A DNA stretch of 64,000 nucleotides. Origin: Pseudomonas oryzihabitans (GTDB lineage Bacteria > Pseudomonadota > Gammaproteobacteria > Pseudomonadales > Pseudomonadaceae). The stretch lies in the NCBI RefSeq assembly GCF_024652905.1, contig NZ_CP102428.1, forward strand, positions 3,456,001 through 3,520,000. Direction: 5' to 3'. Position 1 is the stretch's first letter. Every line of letters starts with the position of its first letter. The notes beneath the pieces were generated by a model. It was not told the DNA's origin, did not search any database, and saw nothing but the letters and a program-made list of their open reading frames with translations. Positions 1-8,720 of this stretch are shown here, piece by piece. The position numbers were made by a program, and so were the translations under genes.

Positions 1-1
1 G

Positions 2-1843
2 GTGACGGTGGTAGCCCTGTTCGGCTATCTCACCGCCAACACCCTGCTCGATCGCATCACCAAGACGCGCTACAGCGGTGAGCTCAAGGCCCACATTCTC
101 GACGTCAGGATCGACGAGAAGAACTACCTGCTCGATCCCAGTGCCGCCAGCGTCGCCCGGCAGCAAACCGATCTGGCCGTGGTCGCGGAAGATGTCGCCA
201 AGGGCCTGAGCTTGCTGAGCAACCCGGCCAACGTCGCCATCCTGCACAGCATTCAGCAGGAGATGAAGACCTACCAGGAGCGCTTCACCGCCCTGCAGCA
301 GTCCAATCAGACCAGCGCCGAGGCCCAGAAGGAGCTGACCCGGGTCTCCGATAACGTCACCGAGACCTTCGACCAGTTGTTCGACCTGGTCTTCGCGCCG
401 GGTGGCAGCTACAGCACCGCCGACCTCAAGGCCGTGGCCGAGATGAAGGCGCAGATGGTCGGTGTACGCCTGGCCATCCGTCGCTTCCTCGGCACCCCCG
501 ACGACAGCAAGTCCCAGGCGACGCTCAAGGTCATCGACGGCTTGCTCCAGACCCTGGCCAGCGCCCAGAAGCAGATCGACGGCGACACCGCCGCCCGCCT
601 CTACAGCGCCACCCAGGACGTGACCCGCTATCGCGCCTTCTTCGAATCCATCGTCGCGCAGAATCGCCAGGCCCAGGCCACGGTCGCCAGCCTGCAGGAG
701 CAGGGCAACAAGCTGGTGCAGTTGCTGGATCAACTGGGCGAGGGCCAGCTCAAGTCCGCCGCCGCCGAACGCCAGGCCGCCCTGTTCAAGCTGTTGCTGA
801 CCAGCCTGATCGCCCTGCTCATCGGCATCGCCGCCGCCTGGCTGATCGCCCGCCAGATCACCCAGCCGCTGGCGACCGCCATGGCCATGCTAAAGCGCGT
901 CGCCGCCGGCGACCTGACCCCGAGCGACGCGGTGACCCGCCGTGACGAACTGGGCGAATTGCAACGCACCACCCAGGCCATGGCCGCTGACCTGCGTCAG
1001 CTCGTCAGTGGCATCGCCAGCGGCGTGGGGCAACTCAGCAGCGCGGCCGACGAACTCTCGGCCTTTGGCGTCCAGACCAGCCGTGGCGCCACCCAGCAGC
1101 GTGACGAGATGCACCAGGTGGCCACCGCCATGAACGAGATGGCGGCCACGGTGCACAACGTGGCGCAAAACACCGCCAACGCCTCCAGCGCCGCGCAGAA
1201 CGCCGACAACATGGCGCGCGAAGGCAGCCGTACGGTCAAGCGCGCGGCCCAGGAAATCACCCTGGCCGCCGAAGAGGTGCAGGGCCTGGGCGCTGCCATG
1301 GAGCGCCTGGACGCCGCCAGCGGTCGCATCGGCAGCGTCATCGACGTGATCAAGGCGATCGCCGAGCAGACCAACCTGCTGGCGCTCAACGCCGCCATCG
1401 AAGCCGCCCGCGCCGGCGAACAGGGCCGCGGCTTCGCCGTGGTGGCCGACGAGGTCAGGTCCCTGGCGCAGCGGACCCAGGAATCCACCCAGGAAATCGG
1501 CGAACTCATCGCCACCCTGCAACAGGGCACCACCGAGGCCAGTGCGCGCATGCAGGCCAGTCGTGACCGTACCCTGGGCACCGTGACCCTGGCCCAGGAC
1601 GCCGAGCGCGCCCTGGACGTCATCTACCAGACGGTGGCGGAAATCCAGAGCCTCAACCAGCAGATCGCCACCGCCGTGGAAGAGCAGAGCCTGGTAGCCG
1701 AGGAGATCAACGGCAACGTGGTCAAGGTCAGCGGCCTGGCCGAGGAGTCCGCCACTGCCAACGCCCATGCCGCGGCTTCGGTCAACGAACTGGCCCGCCT
1801 GGGCGGCGATCTGCAGCAGATGGTCGCGCGCTTCCGCGTCTGA
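2..1843 (+). CDS. Methyl-accepting chemotaxis protein, 5'-truncated by window edge
   Basis: Transmembrane chemoreceptor that signals through CheW/CheA to the flagellar motor. The visible 613 residues begin in what looks like the end of the first membrane helix, so the true start lies upstream of the window and the GTG at position 2 is probably internal. A long helical periplasmic region (about 20-260, with an RIDEKNYLL motif like helical-bimodular sensor domains) is followed by TM2 (about 261-282), a HAMP domain (283-336) and the cytoplasmic signalling domain. The conserved hairpin, with [18 protein letters not shown], lies around 454-493. No C-terminal CheR/CheB-tethering pentapeptide is present. 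The ligand cannot be deduced. Family certain; 5' end incomplete. Confidence 0.93.
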   Translation: MTVVALFGYLTANTLLDRITKTRYSGELKAHILDVRIDEKNYLLDPSAASVARQQTDLAVVAEDVAKGLSLLSNPANVAILHSIQQEMKTYQERFTALQQSNQTSAEAQKELTRVSDNVTETFDQLFDLVFAPGGSYSTADLKAVAEMKAQMVGVRLAIRRFLGTPDDSKSQATLKVIDGLLQTLASAQKQIDGDTAARLYSATQDVTRYRAFFESIVAQNRQAQATVASLQEQGNKLVQLLDQLGEGQLKSAAAERQAALFKLLLTSLIALLIGIAAAWLIARQITQPLATAMAMLKRVAAGDLTPSDAVTRRDELGELQRTTQAMAADLRQLVSGIASGVGQLSSAADELSAFGVQTSRGATQQRDEMHQVATAMNEMAATVHNVAQNTANASSAAQNADNMAREGSRTVKRAAQEITLAAEEVQGLGAAMERLDAASGRIGSVIDVIKAIAEQTNLLALNAAIEAARAGEQGRGFAVVADEVRSLAQRTQESTQEIGELIATLQQGTTEASARMQASRDRTLGTVTLAQDAERALDVIYQTVAEIQSLNQQIATAVEEQSLVAEEINGNVVKVSGLAEESATANAHAAASVNELARLGGDLQQMVARFRV

Positions 1844-1880
1844 CCCGGCCCCGACGACGCCAGCGCTGGCGTCGTCCGAC

Positions 1881-2465
1881 TCAGGCCTTGGGCGTCAGCA
1901 GCTGTCCCTGGATACCGTCGCCGATCACCAGGAAGTGACCACCGGCGACGTGATGCAGGGTGCGCAGGCTGTCCTGACCGCGGAAATCCCAGCGCCCCTC
2001 GCGAAACACCCGGGCATCGGCCCGGGCGGCGACCACCTCGCCAAGAAACAGGTCGTAGCCCTGCTGGTTGTGCGCCTCGGGCAGCACCCGGCATTCCAGC
2101 CAGGCCACGCAACCGGCGATCAAAGGCGCACCGACCCTTTCGCCGGCCAGCGTCTCGATGCCGTAGGCGGCGAACTTGTCCAGCTCCCGGCCGGTGGTGT
2201 TGCCCACCGTCTGCACCAGATCCACCTGGGCCGCGCAGGGCACGCTGAGCACGAAGCTGCCCTCGGCTTCCAACAGTTCGCGGGTCCAGGTCTGCTTGTC
2301 CAGCACCACCGCCACCTTGCCCGGCTCGAAATCCACCGCCATGGCCCAGGCTGCGGCCATGACGTTGCGCCGGCCGTCGTGGGCGGCGCTGACCAGCACC
2401 GTGGGGCCATGGTTGAGCAGCCGATAGGCCTTGGCCAGGGGGACGGCGGCAAGGGTCGAATTCAT
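1881..2465 (-). CDS. Flavin reductase family protein (FMN-binding split barrel)
   Basis: About 194 residues with features of the flavin reductase-like, FMN-binding split-barrel family: an N-terminal NHGPTVLVSAAHDGRRNVMAA segment and a central WTRELLEAEGSFVLSVP stretch. Members use FMN either to supply reduced flavin to a partner or as small oxidoreductases; the partner is unknown here. An upstream in-frame ATG at 2561 exists, but the start at 2465 (MNSTLAAV) has a GGAG-type ribosome site at good spacing and fits the family's N terminus. The gene converges on the chemoreceptor and stands alone, so context gives no substrate clue. Confidence 0.82.
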   Translation of the reverse strand: MNSTLAAVPLAKAYRLLNHGPTVLVSAAHDGRRNVMAAAWAMAVDFEPGKVAVVLDKQTWTRELLEAEGSFVLSVPCAAQVDLVQTVGNTTGRELDKFAAYGIETLAGERVGAPLIAGCVAWLECRVLPEAHNQQGYDLFLGEVVAARADARVFREGRWDFRGQDSLRTLHHVAGGHFLVIGDGIQGQLLTPKA

Positions 2466-2638
2466 GGACGGACTCCGGTAGGAAAAGCCCCAGGGTAACG
2501 CAGCCCTTGCCGTCCGGCGCCGAGCGGGAAAAAAATTGCCGCTTTGCATCGCGCTCGCCAAACGCTGGGGGACATCAGGGGTCTATCGCCCACTCCCGGT
2601 ATGGGATCGACAAGAAACCTGCGTTAAGGATGACCGCT

Positions 2639-3331
2639 ATGCCCACCTGCCTGGCTCGCTCCCTTCTGCTGCTCTGCGCCTGCTATCTCGGCCTGCCGCT
2701 GGCCCATGCCGAGAACGCCAAACCGCCGCACAGCGCCCCGGCCACCCAGCCGCTGCTCTCCAGCTCCATCAACGACTTCAGCAACGAAGACTGGGATCGC
2801 GGTGTGCTGCGCCGCGTGGCCGGTCTGACCATTCCCGCTACGCCAGCCAACGTCGAGGGCTTCATCAGCGGTCGTCAGGCGCAGCTGGGCGACGGCGAGT
2901 GGCGTGCCATCACCGATGTCCAACGCGTCGGCGACAATCTGGCAGTGTTCCTTGAGGGCAAGCCGCTGGATGCCGAGGCCGTGGGTTATCCGCGGCGGCT
3001 GGCGGTGGATGACGCCCCCGGCACCGGTCGGCACCTGCAGCGCCTGCCAGGGCGCTTCAGCACCCCGATCAACGACTTCACCAACCAGGATTGGCTCAAG
3101 GGCGTCTACCGCAAGGCCGCCGGCATTTCCATCCCGGTCACCGAGCGCAATCGCGAAGAATTCAAGACCGGCGCCATCGTCCGCCTGGCCGACGGCCAGG
3201 ACTATGCCGTCACCTACGTCAACGAATTCGGCCGCAGCATGGCGGTGTTTCTCGACAGCCCGGCGCTGCCCGGGGAGAAGTACGGCTATCCGCGCCAGCT
3301 GACCTTCGTCGCGCCACCGCCCAAGCCTTGA
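2639..3331 (+). CDS. Secreted protein with two tandem copies of an unrecognised ~78-residue domain
   Basis: Product of 230 residues. Residues 1-24 form a signal peptide ending in LAHA. The rest is two homologous repeats, about 44-121 and 144-221, offset by exactly 100 residues. Each opens with INDF(S/T)N(E/Q)DW, continues with GV.R..AG..IP, and ends with AVFL followed by GYPR(R/Q)L. I do not recognise the family; the compact repeat suggests an extracytoplasmic binding or structural module. Start choice: ATGs at 2630 and 2639 are both possible, but AAGGA at 2626-2630 is correctly spaced only for 2639. The gene lies upstream of rep in the same direction, with about 60 bp between. Confidence 0.75.
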   Translation: MPTCLARSLLLLCACYLGLPLAHAENAKPPHSAPATQPLLSSSINDFSNEDWDRGVLRRVAGLTIPATPANVEGFISGRQAQLGDGEWRAITDVQRVGDNLAVFLEGKPLDAEAVGYPRRLAVDDAPGTGRHLQRLPGRFSTPINDFTNQDWLKGVYRKAAGISIPVTERNREEFKTGAIVRLADGQDYAVTYVNEFGRSMAVFLDSPALPGEKYGYPRQLTFVAPPPKP

Positions 3332-3392
3332 GACCGAGGCGGACCAGCGCTGGTAGAATCCCCCGCCCAGCGTCGTCACCCCTCGGTCCGCC

Positions 3393-5402
3393 ATGTCCAA
3401 GCTCAACCCCCGCCAGGCCGAAGCCGTGGCCTACATCAGCGGCCCTCTGCTGGTGCTGGCCGGCGCCGGCTCCGGCAAGACCAGCGTCATCACCCGCAAG
3501 ATCGCCTACCTCGTACAGCAGTGCGGCATCCGCGCCCAGTACATCTGCGCCGTGACCTTCACCAACAAGGCGGCGCGCGAGATGAAGGCGCGGGTGGCCA
3601 GCCTGCTCAAGGCCGGCGAAGGCCGCGGCCTGACCGTCTCGACCTTTCACAACCTCGGGCTGAACATCATTCGCCGCGAGTACGTGCATCTGGGCTACAA
3701 GCCGGGCTTCTCCATCTTCGACGAGGGCGACATCAAGGCGCTGCTCACCGACATCATGCAGAAGGAGTGCCAGGGCGACGACGGCCTGGACGAGATCAAG
3801 AACTACATCGGCAACTGGAAGAACGACCTCATCCTGCCGGAAGAGGCCCTGGAAAAGGCGCGCACGCCCAAGGAGCAGACCGCCGCGGTGGTCTACCTGC
3901 ACTACCAGCGCACCCTCAAGGCCTATAACGCGGTCGACTTCGACGACCTCATCCTGATGCCGGTGAAGCTGTTCCAGGAGCATCCCGAGGTGCTGGAGCG
4001 CTGGCGCAACCGCATCCGCTACATGCTGGTGGACGAATATCAGGACACCAACACCAGCCAGTACCTGCTGGTGAAGATGCTGGTGCAGGAGCGCGCCCAG
4101 TTCACCGTGGTGGGCGACGACGACCAGTCGATCTACGCCTGGCGCGGCGCGCGGCCGGAAAACCTGATGCAGCTCAAGGACGACTTCCCTTCGCTCAAGG
4201 TGGTGATGCTGGAGCAGAACTACCGCTCCACCAGTCGCATCCTCAAGTGCGCCAACGTGCTCATCGCCAACAATCCCCATGTGTTCGAGAAGCAGCTGTG
4301 GAGCGAGATGGGGCACGGGGACCCGATCCGGGTGCTGCGCTGCAAGAACGAGGACGGCGAGGCCGAGCGCATCGCCCTGGAAATCCTCACCCTGCACCTC
4401 AAGACCCAGCGGCCCTACGCGGACTTCGCCATCCTCTATCGCGGCAACCACCAGGCCAAGCTGATGGAGCTCAAGCTGCAGCACCACCAGATCCCCTACC
4501 GGCTCTCCGGCGGCACCAGCTTCTTCGCCCGCCAGGAGGTCAAGGACGTGATGTCCTACCTGCGCCTGCTGGTGAATCCGGACGACGACAACGCCTTCCT
4601 GCGGGTGATCAACGTACCGCGTCGGGAGATCGGCTCCACCACCCTGGAAAAGCTCGGCAACTATGCCGGCAGCCGCGACCTGTCGATGTACGCCGCGGCC
4701 GACGAGATCGGCCTGGGCGAGCACCTGGATGCCCGCTTCACCGAGCGCCTGGGGCGTTTCAAGCGCTGGATGGATGGCGTGCGCCAGAACTGCGCCGGCG
4801 AAGATCCCATCGGCGCCCTGCGCAGCATGGTGATGGACATCGACTACGAGAACTGGATCCGCCAGAACGCCAGCTCCGACAAGGTCGCCGATTTCCGCAT
4901 GGGCAACGTCTGGTTCCTCATGGATGCGCTGAAGAACATCCTGGAAAAGGACGAGGACGGCCAGATGACCATCGAGGACGCCATCGCCAAGCTGGTCCTG
5001 CGCGACATGCTCGAACGCCAGCAGGAGGAAGAGGAAGGCGCCGACGGGGTGCAGATGATGACCCTGCACGCCTCCAAGGGCCTGGAATTCCCCTATGTGT
5101 TCATCATGGGCATGGAGGAAGAGATCCTGCCGCACCGCTCCAGCATCGAGGCCGACACCATCGAGGAGGAGCGCCGCCTGGCCTACGTGGGCATCACCCG
5201 CGCGCGCCAGACCCTGGCCTTCACCTACGCCACCCGGCGCAAGCAGTACGGCGAGCTGATCGACTGCACGCCCAGCCGCTTCCTCGACGAGCTGCCGCCC
5301 GAGGACCTGCAATGGGAAGGCCTGGACGAGGCCCCCCAGGAGCAGAAGGCCGCCCGCGGCAACGATGCCCTGGCGGCGATGCGGGCGATGCTCAAACGTT
5401 GA
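3393..5402 (+). CDS. rep: ATP-dependent DNA helicase Rep
   Basis: UvrD/Rep-type superfamily 1A 3'-5' helicase that helps replication forks past protein roadblocks. Its 669 residues match the usual Rep length (~670). Walker A GAGSGKT is at 24-30, followed by TFTNKAAREM (motif Ia), LVDEYQDTN (motif II), GDDDQSIYAWRGA (motif III), LEQNYRS (motif IV), MTLHASKGLEF (motif V) and VGITRARQTL (motif VI). The ATG at 3393 is the only sensible start. The gene is followed directly by a REP cluster and no partner gene. Confidence 0.97.
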   Translation: MSKLNPRQAEAVAYISGPLLVLAGAGSGKTSVITRKIAYLVQQCGIRAQYICAVTFTNKAAREMKARVASLLKAGEGRGLTVSTFHNLGLNIIRREYVHLGYKPGFSIFDEGDIKALLTDIMQKECQGDDGLDEIKNYIGNWKNDLILPEEALEKARTPKEQTAAVVYLHYQRTLKAYNAVDFDDLILMPVKLFQEHPEVLERWRNRIRYMLVDEYQDTNTSQYLLVKMLVQERAQFTVVGDDDQSIYAWRGARPENLMQLKDDFPSLKVVMLEQNYRSTSRILKCANVLIANNPHVFEKQLWSEMGHGDPIRVLRCKNEDGEAERIALEILTLHLKTQRPYADFAILYRGNHQAKLMELKLQHHQIPYRLSGGTSFFARQEVKDVMSYLRLLVNPDDDNAFLRVINVPRREIGSTTLEKLGNYAGSRDLSMYAAADEIGLGEHLDARFTERLGRFKRWMDGVRQNCAGEDPIGALRSMVMDIDYENWIRQNASSDKVADFRMGNVWFLMDALKNILEKDEDGQMTIEDAIAKLVLRDMLERQQEEEEGADGVQMMTLHASKGLEFPYVFIMGMEEEILPHRSSIEADTIEEERRLAYVGITRARQTLAFTYATRRKQYGELIDCTPSRFLDELPPEDLQWEGLDEAPQEQKAARGNDALAAMRAMLKR

Positions 5403-5423
5403 GGGGAAGGCCTTCACTGGGAT

Positions 5424-5740
5424 CACCCTCACCCCAGCCCTCTCCCGGAGGGAGAGGGGGCGTCCGCAGTCACCACCGGGTTTCGCCATACGCCGATCAG
5501 TCCCTTCTCCCCGGGGGGAGAGGGTTAGGGTGAGGGCCCACCCCGCGCCGGGCTGACACCCTCACCCCCAGCCCCTCTCCCCGAGGGAGAGGGGAGCAAA
5601 CAGCCCCCCTGCACCCACACCGCTCTTCCCCTTCTCACCCGAGATGAGGGCCCGCACCGCACCAGCCTGACACCCTCGCACCTCCCCCACGCCGCTCTTC
5701 CCCCTCTCCCCCTGGGAGAGGGCCGGGGTGAGGGCCCACC
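5424..5740. repeat. Cluster of about five REP-like palindromic elements
   Basis: The 421-bp gap between rep and the glycosidase gene holds no plausible gene. It contains around five copies, in both orientations, of an imperfect palindrome built on CCCTCACCCC..CCCTCTCCC..GGGAGAGGG. Copies lie near 5424-5460, 5500-5539, 5557-5594, 5631-5655 (degenerate) and 5699-5738. Single copies of the same family recur at about 10513, 12466 and 20087. Such clusters are typical bacterial REP/BIME arrays and may act as 3'-end or supercoiling elements. Confidence 0.85.
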
Positions 5741-5771
5741 CAGCCTAGATCCCTACCCCCAAAACGACAAC

Positions 5772-5800
5772 GCCCCCGCTGCCGGTCAGGCAACGGGGGC
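5772..5800 (-). terminator. Probable intrinsic terminator of the large glycosidase gene
   Basis: GC-rich inverted repeat (GCCCCCG at 5772-5778 pairing with CGGGGGC at 5794-5800, plus an inner GCC/GGC) just beyond the stop codon of the minus-strand gene. It is followed on the minus strand by a moderately T-rich GTTGTCGTTTT. Confidence 0.6.
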
Positions 5801-5823
5801 GGTGCTATGGCCGCGCCGGGCGC

Positions 5824-8436
5824 TTACTTGGCGAAGTTGGTCACCATGTCGAAGATCGGCTTGGGTCGCTTGAGGTCGTACATCATCCCGAAGTGGCGCT
5901 CGTGGATCACCGAGAGACTCGGCTCATCGAGCAATTCGTAGACGTTGATCTCGGCCACCACGTCCTTGTAGCTGGTGTTGAGCACCGTGAGCATCTGCTT
6001 GACGCTGTCGTAGCAGGCCCGATCGCCGTCACGGCCGCCATCGGTGTTGCCCTGGTAGACGTTGCCGCAGTTCATCTCGTTGAAGAACACCTTGGTCCTG
6101 TACTTGGTGGCCATGGCGCGCATCTGCCCCAGGTACATGTCCATCCAGTAGCCCTTGTCGTCGAAGTACGGGTAGTAGTGGAAGCTGATGTAGTCGAAGT
6201 TGAAGCCTGACGCCCGGGCCTGGTCGAGGAACCACATGGCACCGTTGCGATCACCCGGGCAACGGGCGGTGGCGGTGCGGTCGTCCGAGTTGCACGCCAT
6301 CACGTTGATGGTGGTCTTGAGGTTGGCGCCCAGCTCATCCGAAGCCTGCTTGATCCCGCGGTAGATGCCGACCAGGGTATTGATGCGCTCCTGGGCACCC
6401 GCCTTGGAATAGTCCTGCTCGTTGCCGACCTCCCAGATCTTGATGTCGTTGGCGTAGCGCTTGGCCAGGGCATAGGCCTGCGCCTGGGTCAGCTTGTGGG
6501 TGATGACCGGCCGCAGGGTGATGTTGTACTTGCGGGCCAGGGCGACCAGACGATCCAGCTCGGGCAGGTTCATCACCAGGTACTCGCCGGAGCGATAGGT
6601 ACGCAGGTTGCGCGCCGCCAGGACCTGCAACCGGGCCTCCATCTCGGCCGGCGGATAGGCGGCGCTGTTGTCGTGGCCGACCACCCCCAGGGGGATGTTC
6701 TTGTAGCCGCTCAGCGGGGCCGAGGCGACCGCCCCGCCAGTGACCGGCTGGACCACGTTCTGCACCGGTTGCACGCTGGCCGCAGGGGTCGGCGTGGTCG
6801 TGGTGGTGCCCTGGGCCAGCGCCGCGCTCACCTTCTTGTCGAAGGCGGCCTTGTCGTCGCCGGCAGCGGCGCGCAGGACTTCCAGCGGCAGGTTGGCCCG
6901 GGAGGTGACGCCATTGGCCAGCCGGCTGCTCCAATAGGCGCTGCCACTGCTGTCGGCGCTTCGGCCATAGAGGGTCTGATAGACCTTGTTGACCAGGGCG
7001 GCGCCGCTCAGGGATCCGTAAAGCGTGGTCGACTCGCCATTGGCGGCAAAGGTGGCCGCCAGTTGCTCGACGCTCAGGTCGCTGGCCAGTCGCGAGGCCC
7101 AGTAGTTGAGGCCACCGGCATCGGCCGCCCGGCCATAGTAGGCCAGGTAGAGCTGCTCGACGGTGGTCAGCTTGGTGGCATTGGCGGCATTGCCTGCGGT
7201 GCCCGTGGCGGCGCCGGTGGTCGCCCCTGCCGCGGCGGTGCTACCCGTGGCGGTCCCCGTGGTGCCGGTACCCGTGGTCGGCGCGACGCCGGTGGTGGTG
7301 CCAGTGGTGGCTCCAGCAGTGCCCGTGGCGCCGGTACCGCCGGTGGTGCCCGCGGTCACACCGCTGGTGGCGGTCCCGGTCTTGGGTGGTGTGGCGGCGG
7401 TCGGCGCTACCTGCGGGCCGATGGCGGCGCAGCTGTCCTTGTCCAGGTACTTGGCCAGCACCGCCCACTGCGGACGCTCCTTGCCATTGATCGGTTCGAC
7501 CGCCTGATTGTAGGTACCCCAGCCCGGCCCGGCGGCCCAGTAGGTGGCCGGAATGCAGTTCTGCTTCAGATAGGCCAGCATGCCGTCGAGAATGGGCAAC
7601 CAGCGCGCATCCGTGTCAGGTACGCCGAAGCCGCCGATGAAGCCGCGCTTGTTGTTGGCCTTGAGCCAGGCGACGAAGGGCTTGAGCCGCTCGACACCAT
7701 AGCTGGGCGAGAGGGTCGCCACGTTCAGGCTGCCGTCGAAGAAGGCCTGGGCCATGAAGATCAGGTTGTTGGCCGGATCGTTGAGCTTGAGCAGGGCGTC
7801 GTTCCACTGCGGCCAACGGGTGGTGTCGGCCCAGCCGTTGCCCTCGATGAAGATCGGATGGGTCGAATCGACCGCGCGCACGCCATCGATGCCGTACTGG
7901 GCGGCGATCGGCCAGTTGCTCACGGCGTCGTGGGGCTCGTTCATGATGTCGTAGCCATAGAGCGCCGCATGGGTGCCCCAACGCTGGGCGATACGGGTCA
8001 TGAGATTCTGGAAGGCCTCGTAGGGGACTTCGCCCGCGCCGATGACCTTGCCCTGATAACGGGCGTAGTTGTGCAGATCGAGGATGACCTTGACGCCGTA
8101 CTTCTGGGCGTAGCCCAGGGTGCGATCGACCAGGCCGGCGTAGGTGGGATCGAGATTGACCCCCATGGACGGTTGCAGGCGCTCCCAGAGAATGGGGAAG
8201 CGCACCAGCTTCACGCCCTTGGCGCTCCACTGCTGGAAATGGCTCTCGGCCGGAAAGATGAAGTTGCGGTCGTTGACACCGGGCAATACCTGGGCGGCGA
8301 AGGTGGCGCCGGAGAAGTTGAGACCGACCAGGTCAACGGCCTGGGCGGAGGTGGCAAGCGAAGCGGTGGCGAACAGGGCAGGCAAGAGCAGCGCCTGACG
8401 CGGCAGGCGGCGGGAGATGGAGCTAAGGATTGTCAT
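5824..8436 (-). CDS. Secreted multidomain protein: degenerate GH5 domain + DUF4214 + C-terminal clan GH-A glycosidase domain
   Basis: 870 residues from the ATG at 8436, which places a signal peptide ending SAQA at the N terminus; an in-frame ATG at 8487 would add 17 residues before it. Residues ~35-340 are a cellulase-like GH5 barrel with LDLHNY, acid/base IMNEP (Glu167) and the terminal YWAAGPGWG. Where GH5 enzymes carry GEFG the protein reads GGFG (Gly269), and the usual AH.YFD reads AQAFFD, so the nucleophile and the His/Tyr pair are lost. A Thr/Gly/Ala linker (~350-420) leads to a DUF4214 region (~423-539; YGRAADAGGLNYW and YGRSADSSGSAYW). The C-terminal domain (~580-870) has WEVGNEQD (Glu673) and FFNEMNCG (Glu787), as expected of an active clan GH-A enzyme. 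Its substrate is unknown, perhaps a surface polysaccharide. Minus-strand neighbour 8721-9698 repeats this last domain. Confidence 0.85.
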   Translation of the reverse strand: MTILSSISRRLPRQALLLPALFATASLATSAQAVDLVGLNFSGATFAAQVLPGVNDRNFIFPAESHFQQWSAKGVKLVRFPILWERLQPSMGVNLDPTYAGLVDRTLGYAQKYGVKVILDLHNYARYQGKVIGAGEVPYEAFQNLMTRIAQRWGTHAALYGYDIMNEPHDAVSNWPIAAQYGIDGVRAVDSTHPIFIEGNGWADTTRWPQWNDALLKLNDPANNLIFMAQAFFDGSLNVATLSPSYGVERLKPFVAWLKANNKRGFIGGFGVPDTDARWLPILDGMLAYLKQNCIPATYWAAGPGWGTYNQAVEPINGKERPQWAVLAKYLDKDSCAAIGPQVAPTAATPPKTGTATSGVTAGTTGGTGATGTAGATTGTTTGVAPTTGTGTTGTATGSTAAAGATTGAATGTAGNAANATKLTTVEQLYLAYYGRAADAGGLNYWASRLASDLSVEQLAATFAANGESTTLYGSLSGAALVNKVYQTLYGRSADSSGSAYWSSRLANGVTSRANLPLEVLRAAAGDDKAAFDKKVSAALAQGTTTTTPTPAASVQPVQNVVQPVTGGAVASAPLSGYKNIPLGVVGHDNSAAYPPAEMEARLQVLAARNLRTYRSGEYLVMNLPELDRLVALARKYNITLRPVITHKLTQAQAYALAKRYANDIKIWEVGNEQDYSKAGAQERINTLVGIYRGIKQASDELGANLKTTINVMACNSDDRTATARCPGDRNGAMWFLDQARASGFNFDYISFHYYPYFDDKGYWMDMYLGQMRAMATKYRTKVFFNEMNCGNVYQGNTDGGRDGDRACYDSVKQMLTVLNTSYKDVVAEINVYELLDEPSLSVIHERHFGMMYDLKRPKPIFDMVTNFAK

Positions 8437-8720
8437 CAAGAAGGAACCAGATAGGCCGAGGTGCGCGATTCGATCCGTGCATCCCACCTCGGTACAGCAG
8501 GAAAACTGCCGGGGAAGATCGTTTCCTCAGCACCTGCGAAGCCTAGTGCAAGCGCTAGACCAAGAAGAACCCGTGCCATCACGAAGCAGGGGTGAACGCG
8601 GTGTTTTGCCAGATGTACGGTGCCGATGATGGCACTTTCGCTACCACTCGTCGCTGACTGCCTGGTCACGCAAAGAGCCGATCCCCAGGCAAAAGTCAGA
8701 CTTGTCTGCTTTCTGGCGGC
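8437..8720. other. Intergenic gap between the two glycosidase genes
   Basis: 284 bp with no convincing gene. A 77-codon minus-strand frame (8436-8669) has a weakly hydrophobic stretch, but it abuts the downstream start codon and lacks a ribosome site. No strong hairpin terminator is visible after the upstream gene, consistent with read-through from 8721-9698 into 5824-8436. Confidence 0.5.

Noticed and set aside
3219-5489. 756-codon minus-strand frame antisense to rep
   Set aside because: Shadow of a high-GC gene; no domain, no ribosome site, and rep explains the plus strand.
8436-8669. 77-codon minus-strand frame between the glycosidases with a hydrophobic stretch
   Set aside because: No ribosome site, abuts the next start codon, and the internal hydrophobic region is short and unremarkable.
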